NCBI GenBank assembly: GCA_007136585.1
Contig: SLGR01000210.1
Span: 1-9,715, forward strand
DNA from: Candidatus Sumerlaeota bacterium
Lineage (GTDB): Bacteria; CG03; SLGR01
Direction of reading: 5' to 3'
DNA: 9,715 bases
The notes beneath the pieces are model-generated. The model did not search any database. It saw only the letters and a list, made by a program, of their open reading frames with translations, and was not told where the DNA came from. A program made the position numbers and the translations under genes. How positions within the stretch are numbered: position 1 is the first letter of the stretch; the number at the start of each line of letters is the position of its first letter. Positions 6,902 through 9,715 of this stretch are shown one piece after another.

Positions 6902-7312
6902 ATGCAGAATCTGGATAAATTTATGAAAGAGGCTCTTTTTATAGCGGAATCCGCCCGGGATGCCGGAGAGATTCCCGTAGGTTCGGTAGTTGTAAAAGAC
7001 GGACAGATAATAGGACGCGGCGCCAACAGACAGCTGAGAGACAGCGACCCCGCCGCGCACGCGGAGATCATTGCCCTGCGTGAAGCCGGAAGAAAACTCG
7101 GGAATTGGCGTCTGGACGGGGCGCTGATGTATTCAACTGTTAACCCGTGCGCCATGTGCCGTGAAGCCATAAGGAGGGCCCGCATTGAACATGTATACTA
7201 TGCCACACCCAAGGCGCGGGAATCCACGCACAGTACGGAGTATACAGCCCTGGAAGGGTATGCCGGCGAGGCTTCGGAACTGATCAGGGGGTGTTTTCAG
7301 AAAAGAAGATGA
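6902..7312 (+). CDS. tadA: tRNA-specific adenosine deaminase (TadA-like)
   Basis: A 136-residue cytoplasmic zinc deaminase of the cytidine-deaminase fold. Known TadA enzymes convert wobble A34 to inosine in tRNA-Arg(ACG). Seen: GEIPVGSVVVKDGQIIGRGAN (22-42 region), the zinc and proton-shuttle motif HAE (H53, E55), and the second zinc motif PCAMC (C83, C86). The C-terminal basic end (FQKRR) is also typical. Odd points: the usual EPC is NPC here (N81), the stretch after the second zinc motif (VYYATPKARESTH) is unlike the common GARD/GAxD version, and the protein is about 30 residues shorter than E. coli TadA (167). A related COG0590 base deaminase is the main alternative, but the neighbouring tRNA-Arg(ACG) favours TadA. 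ATG 6902 gives the usual N-terminal helix. The stop overlaps the next gene's start (ATGA at 7309-7312). Confidence 0.85.
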   Translation: MQNLDKFMKEALFIAESARDAGEIPVGSVVVKDGQIIGRGANRQLRDSDPAAHAEIIALREAGRKLGNWRLDGALMYSTVNPCAMCREAIRRARIEHVYYATPKARESTHSTEYTALEGYAGEASELIRGCFQKRR

Positions 7313-7764
7313 TAATCAGAAAAATTCTTATGATACTCTTTCTTGTTTTAGGGCTGACATCCTTTGCGGCAGGTGTTATATGGAAAGGCGGAAACCCCGG
7401 TCTGTGGTTAATAGTCTCAAATGCGCCCCTGATGATTCTGGTAGCGTTTTTCCTGTACCTGAAGAGCGGTTTTTTTCTTACGGTACTTACCCCGTCTCTT
7501 ATTTTTTTCGGTTTCGGGCCGTTCTTTGTCCACGAGTTCGCGGCAGCTCATATTTTTATGTTTTTTTCCTCCGTGCTGATGCTGGGGGCCGCATCTTATG
7601 TTATTACGGCGCAGATTCTAAGGTTCCGTATTTTAAAGTTATTTATAAGAATGCTGGCAGGTACAGTCCTGCTGGCCGGATTTCTTTTTTTCCGCGCCAG
7701 GTATACTGATACTGAGGATGCCAGGGAGATAGCGAGGGTCGAGAGACGGCTGTTTTTTGAGTAA
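7309..7764 (+). CDS. Small integral membrane protein of unknown function
   Basis: A 151-residue hydrophobic protein that I do not recognise. From ATG 7309 it reads MIIRKILMILFLVLG and shows about four or five likely membrane segments (roughly residues 6-25, 32-50, 53-72, 78-100 and 110-128), then a charged cytoplasmic tail rich in Arg, Glu and Asp ending in RRLFFE. No catalytic motif or known domain is visible. The ATG overlaps the tadA TGA (ATGA), a classic coupled junction. A GTG at 7291 is in frame, but would bury the start inside tadA and put a charged stretch before the first membrane segment, so 7309 is preferred. The Shine-Dalgarno is weak (AAGAAG), in line with coupling. The stop is only 6 nt before tRNA-Ser(UGA). 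Confidence 0.78.
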   Translation: MIIRKILMILFLVLGLTSFAAGVIWKGGNPGLWLIVSNAPLMILVAFFLYLKSGFFLTVLTPSLIFFGFGPFFVHEFAAAHIFMFFSSVLMLGAASYVITAQILRFRILKLFIRMLAGTVLLAGFLFFRARYTDTEDAREIARVERRLFFE

Positions 7765-7770
7765 TCCAGC

Positions 7771-7859
7771 GGAGGGGTGGCTGAGTGGTTTAAAGCGGCG
7801 GTCTTGAAAACCGTTGTGTCCTTTGGGCACCGTGGGTTCGAATCCTACCCCCTCCGCCA
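7771..7859 (+). tRNA. tRNA-Ser (anticodon UGA)
   Basis: A type II tRNA with a long variable arm. The acceptor is GGAGGGG (7771-7777) with CCCCTCC (7849-7855). The anticodon stem is GCGGT/ACCGT with loop CTTGAAA, so the anticodon TGA is at 7805-7807. The variable arm lies at about 7815-7833, and the T arm is GTGGG-TTCGAAT-CCTAC. The discriminator is G and CCA is encoded at 7857-7859. No promoter is visible in the 6 nt between it and the preceding stop codon, so it is probably cut from the tadA-operon transcript or from a promoter inside the upstream gene. Confidence 0.97.
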
Positions 7860-7868
7860 TACTGTTCT

Positions 7869-9344
7869 ATGAATAAAAAAATCAAGAAAATAAGTTTAAT
7901 AATAATATCAGCGGTGGTTTTATTTCTCCTTGCGGGCGCAGCGGGTCTGCATATACTCTTTTCTCCTGAAAGGATAAGAGTAGCCCTTGAAACTGCCGGT
8001 TCGAATCTGCTGCAGGGAGAGGTGTCGATACAGGATGCCTCTCTCAGGCCGGGGAGCCTTCTCCTTACAGAGGTAGAGGCCGACCTGGAAGACGGCCGGA
8101 GTATACGGGCTGACCGGGTGGTTATGGGGTTTGAGCTCCTTCCGCTCCTCAGGAGGCGTATGATATTTAACAGTATACTCATAGATAGGCCCGAAGCCGA
8201 AGTTGGAGCTGATTTTGCGGCAGGCGCAATTGGTTTTCTTCCAGAAGGACAGTCCGGTTCTCTTCCGGGTATTGAAGGTCACGGTTTCAGGATAGGTACT
8301 TACAGGATAACAGAAGGCAGCGTCACTTTGGTCCCTGAAGAGGAGGATCCGGATTATGCCCTAAGGCGGATAAACCTCACGGCGGAGGGGGAGACCCTGT
8401 TCGAACCGATGAGAGTGGACCTTGATTTTGAGCTAACAGCCCGGGGGATACCCTGCTCTGTAATTATGGGCGGCCGCCTGGACTTTTTAAGGGACAGGTT
8501 TACGGTAGATGATATGCGGATTTCGGGTGGCGGGGGGCTACTCACCCTTTCCGGAAGGATAAACAGCGTATTTGAGGAGATGGATTTTGATATAAATTAC
8601 AGGCTGGAGGAGCCGCCTCTTGAGATGCTTCCGGAAGAGCTTCAGGTCTCCGGATCGCCTGTGCTGAGGGGAGAAGTCCGAAACACCCTCCCGAAGCTGT
8701 ATGTAAGCTGGCTTCTTGATCTGACCGGATCCCGCTTCGCCTACCCTCCTTATATTGATAAATCCCAGGAAGAAAGCTTGAAATTCAGGGGTGGTGTAAC
8801 CAGGGCTGAGGGCGGCCTCTCCCTTAACTGGTATGTTATAGAGTTTAACGGTTCCTCGTTTTCCGGGACAGGCAGGTTATCTTCCGAGGGAGAATTGGAG
8901 GCCGATGTAATAGGGGATTCCGTGGAACTTAAGAAATTTGTTTCCCCCATACCACCCTGGAAGAGATACATAGATTCCGGCACAGCCGATATAAGAGCCC
9001 GGGTTGCAGGAGATAAGAGGGCTCCTGTTTTGGAAGGAGTGGTAACCGCCGAAGACCTTGCGCTGAGCGGGTTTAAGGGTCTGGAGAATTTCATCGAGAG
9101 GCTGACCGGTTCGGCCGCAAGCCCTGTCCATATGGGCAATGTAAAGGCCGACCTGCGCCTCAGCGGAGAATCCCTGCGGATCAGCTGGCTTGAAGCCGAG
9201 GGGGGGGATATGGAGGGCACCCTTTCGGGGCGTTACGGGTTTGACGGAAAACTTGATTTCACCATACGCCCGGAGCTTTACGACAGGAGCATTACCCTGG
9301 CTGTTTACGGCAGCACTGAAAACGTAAGGATGAGATTGCAATAA
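7869..9344 (+). CDS. AsmA-like (DUF748/TamB-type) envelope protein
   Basis: A 491-residue protein anchored by one N-terminal membrane segment (about 8-30) behind a lysine-rich start, MNKKIKK, with the rest in the periplasm. The body is almost entirely short amphipathic beta strands. The early block (about 32-110) fits the AsmA-family N-terminus: LLQGEVSIQDASLRPGSLLL, ...IRADRVVMGFELLPLLRRRMIFNSILIDRPEAEV. Later there are repeated strands such as DMEGTLSGRYGFDGKLDFTI near the C-terminus. AsmA-like proteins form groove-shaped structures linked to lipid traffic between the membranes and to outer-membrane homeostasis. Which branch this belongs to cannot be told by eye; a TamB-type C-terminus is not obvious. 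ATG 7869 lies 9 nt after the CCA of tRNA-Ser(UGA) with no Shine-Dalgarno sequence visible, which is unusual. It is followed by tRNA-Ser(GGA). Confidence 0.8.
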   Translation: MNKKIKKISLIIISAVVLFLLAGAAGLHILFSPERIRVALETAGSNLLQGEVSIQDASLRPGSLLLTEVEADLEDGRSIRADRVVMGFELLPLLRRRMIFNSILIDRPEAEVGADFAAGAIGFLPEGQSGSLPGIEGHGFRIGTYRITEGSVTLVPEEEDPDYALRRINLTAEGETLFEPMRVDLDFELTARGIPCSVIMGGRLDFLRDRFTVDDMRISGGGGLLTLSGRINSVFEEMDFDINYRLEEPPLEMLPEELQVSGSPVLRGEVRNTLPKLYVSWLLDLTGSRFAYPPYIDKSQEESLKFRGGVTRAEGGLSLNWYVIEFNGSSFSGTGRLSSEGELEADVIGDSVELKKFVSPIPPWKRYIDSGTADIRARVAGDKRAPVLEGVVTAEDLALSGFKGLENFIERLTGSAASPVHMGNVKADLRLSGESLRISWLEAEGGDMEGTLSGRYGFDGKLDFTIRPELYDRSITLAVYGSTENVRMRLQ

Positions 9345-9363
9345 TCATCCTTTAAAGTATAAT
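9336..9363 (+). promoter_or_regulatory. Promoter for tRNA-Ser(GGA)
   Basis: A -35 box TTGCAA (9336-9341) and a perfect -10 TATAAT (9358-9363) have a 16-nt spacer. The expected start is near 9370, seven nt before the tRNA. The -35 box lies in the last codons of the AsmA-like gene. This would let the last tRNA be made independently of the upstream run. Confidence 0.6.
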
Positions 9364-9376
9364 AACCCCTGCTGAA

Positions 9377-9466
9377 GGAGAGGTGCGAGAGTGGTTTAAT
9401 CGGCACGCTTGGAAAGCGTGTGACTCCTCACGGGGTCCGTGGGTTCGAATCCCACCCTCTCCGCCA
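9377..9466 (+). tRNA. tRNA-Ser (anticodon GGA)
   Basis: A type II tRNA. The acceptor is GGAGAGG (9377-9383) with CCTCTCC (9456-9462). The anticodon stem is CACGC/GCGTG with loop TTGGAAA, so the anticodon GGA is at 9411-9413. The long variable arm lies at about 9421-9440, and the T arm is GTGGG-TTCGAAT-CCCAC. The discriminator is G and CCA is encoded at 9464-9466. It reads UCC and UCU, complementing the UGA isoacceptor 1.5 kb upstream. No clear terminator hairpin follows. Confidence 0.97.
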
Positions 9467-9584
9467 CTCCGGTATATTCCGAATACATCCTTTATAATAT
9501 TATTCTAAAACCCGCCTTGTTTTTACCTGTAACTATATATTTTCAGAGGATCAAATGAAATATTAAAGAGAGCAGCTCGTCAAA

Positions 9585-9593
9585 TGGTATAAT
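9585..9593 (+). promoter_or_regulatory. Extended -10 promoter candidate for the gene at 9681
   Basis: TG-G-TATAAT (9585-9593) is a consensus extended -10 element. The -35 position (about 9565-9570) does not resemble TTGACA, as is common for extended -10 promoters. Transcription would begin near 9600 and give a leader of about 80 nt containing the 18-bp palindrome. A second, weaker candidate is TTTACC (9605-9610) with TAATAT (9628-9633) at 17 nt, whose -10 would overlap the palindrome. Confidence 0.45.
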
Positions 9594-9627
9594 AATTTAG
9601 GGCATTTACCGTTTCAGGGACCAGCAA

Positions 9628-9645
9628 TAATATGATATCATATTA
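9628..9645. repeat. Perfect 18-bp palindrome, possible operator
   Basis: TAATATGATATCATATTA equals its own reverse complement over all 18 bases. It is nested inside a second inverted pair, CCAGC (9621-9625) and GCTGG (9654-9658). It sits 35 nt before the ATG at 9681 and downstream of the extended -10 candidate. With no central loop it suits a homodimeric DNA-binding protein better than an RNA hairpin. I cannot assign a regulator family. The remainder of the gap (9467-9584) is AT-rich with no ORF or RNA that I can support. Confidence 0.5.
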
Positions 9646-9680
9646 CTTGAAGAGCTGGTTTATTGAGGAGAGTAGATGCC

Positions 9681-9715
9681 ATGAAAAGGATATTTACAGC
9701 CAAGGAAAGCTGCAC
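9681..9715 (+). CDS. Start of an unknown gene, cut by the window end
   Basis: ATG 9681 is preceded by a good Shine-Dalgarno, GAGGAG (9665-9670), with a 10-nt gap, and opens a frame to the window end reading MKRIFTAKESC. Eleven residues are too few to identify a protein. The pattern M-K-R-I...E-x-C is how many small 4Fe-4S ferredoxin-like electron-transfer subunits begin, with a CxxC cluster motif expected just beyond the edge, but this is only a guess. A competing ATG at 9675 gives a two-codon ORF and is dismissed. The upstream palindrome suggests that the gene is regulated. Confidence 0.6.
   Translation, partial: MKRIFTAKESC

Noticed and set aside
8750-9220. Overlapping minus-strand frames opposite the AsmA-like gene
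   Set aside because: Low-complexity Ser/Pro-rich translations typical of antisense frames; the plus-strand frame has family features and sensible borders.
7771-9466. The two tRNA-Ser genes as direct repeats marking an integrated element or attachment sites
   Set aside because: They are distinct isoacceptors with different anticodons and stems. The DNA between them holds only an AsmA-like gene; there is no integrase.
9471-9490. Imperfect inverted repeat GGTATATTCCGAATACATCC after tRNA-Ser(GGA) as a terminator
   Set aside because: Pairing the arms leaves about a one-base loop and a bulge, and there is no T run directly after it.

Overview
The window looks like a chromosomal segment of a diderm (Gram-negative) bacterium. 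Genes are densely packed and often overlap, base composition is moderate to GC-rich, AGG and ATA codons are frequent, TTG and GTG starts occur, and all three tRNA genes encode their CCA end. An AsmA-like envelope protein and a periplasmic LysM/FecR protein support a two-membrane cell. The mix would fit the former Deltaproteobacteria or a neighbouring phylum, but nothing here fixes the taxonomy. There is no sign of phage, transposon, CRISPR or integrated element.

Bases 1-4661 (+ strand) hold a tightly overlapping gene run: the 3' end of a RecF-like ATPase; a membrane histidine kinase (Cache-type sensor, HAMP, PAS, HisKA, HATPase); a secreted LysM-FecR-Ig-like protein with a C-terminal membrane segment; and a stand-alone protein with two receiver domains, the first of which has lost its phospho-acceptor. 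The overlaps are 13, 14 and 1 nt, so translation is probably coupled. The last three genes look like one signalling unit facing the cell envelope, with no DNA-binding output in the window.

Bases 4680-6611 (- strand) encode an M48 integral-membrane zinc protease with a long C-terminal extension ending in a TerB-like segment. It converges on the receiver gene with an 18-nt gap and has a good sigma70-type promoter at 6662-6690.

Bases 6707-9466 (+ strand) alternate tRNA genes and protein genes: tRNA-Arg(ACG), a TadA-like tRNA adenosine deaminase, a small membrane protein, tRNA-Ser(UGA), an AsmA-like protein, and tRNA-Ser(GGA). tRNA-Arg(ACG) is the classic substrate whose wobble A34 TadA converts to inosine, so substrate and enzyme genes sit side by side, possibly on one transcript. 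The second and third gene boundaries are only 6 and 9 nt, so tRNA processing would cut the mRNA right next to the coding regions.

Bases 9467-9715 are a 214-nt noncoding region with an extended -10 promoter candidate and a perfect 18-bp palindrome (9628-9645), followed by the first 11 codons of a new gene.

The most interesting points are the tRNA-Arg(ACG)/tadA pairing, the tRNA-mRNA interleaving, the kinase/LysM-FecR/tandem-receiver unit, and the palindrome in the last intergenic region. I did not find convincing evidence of an entirely new type of system.
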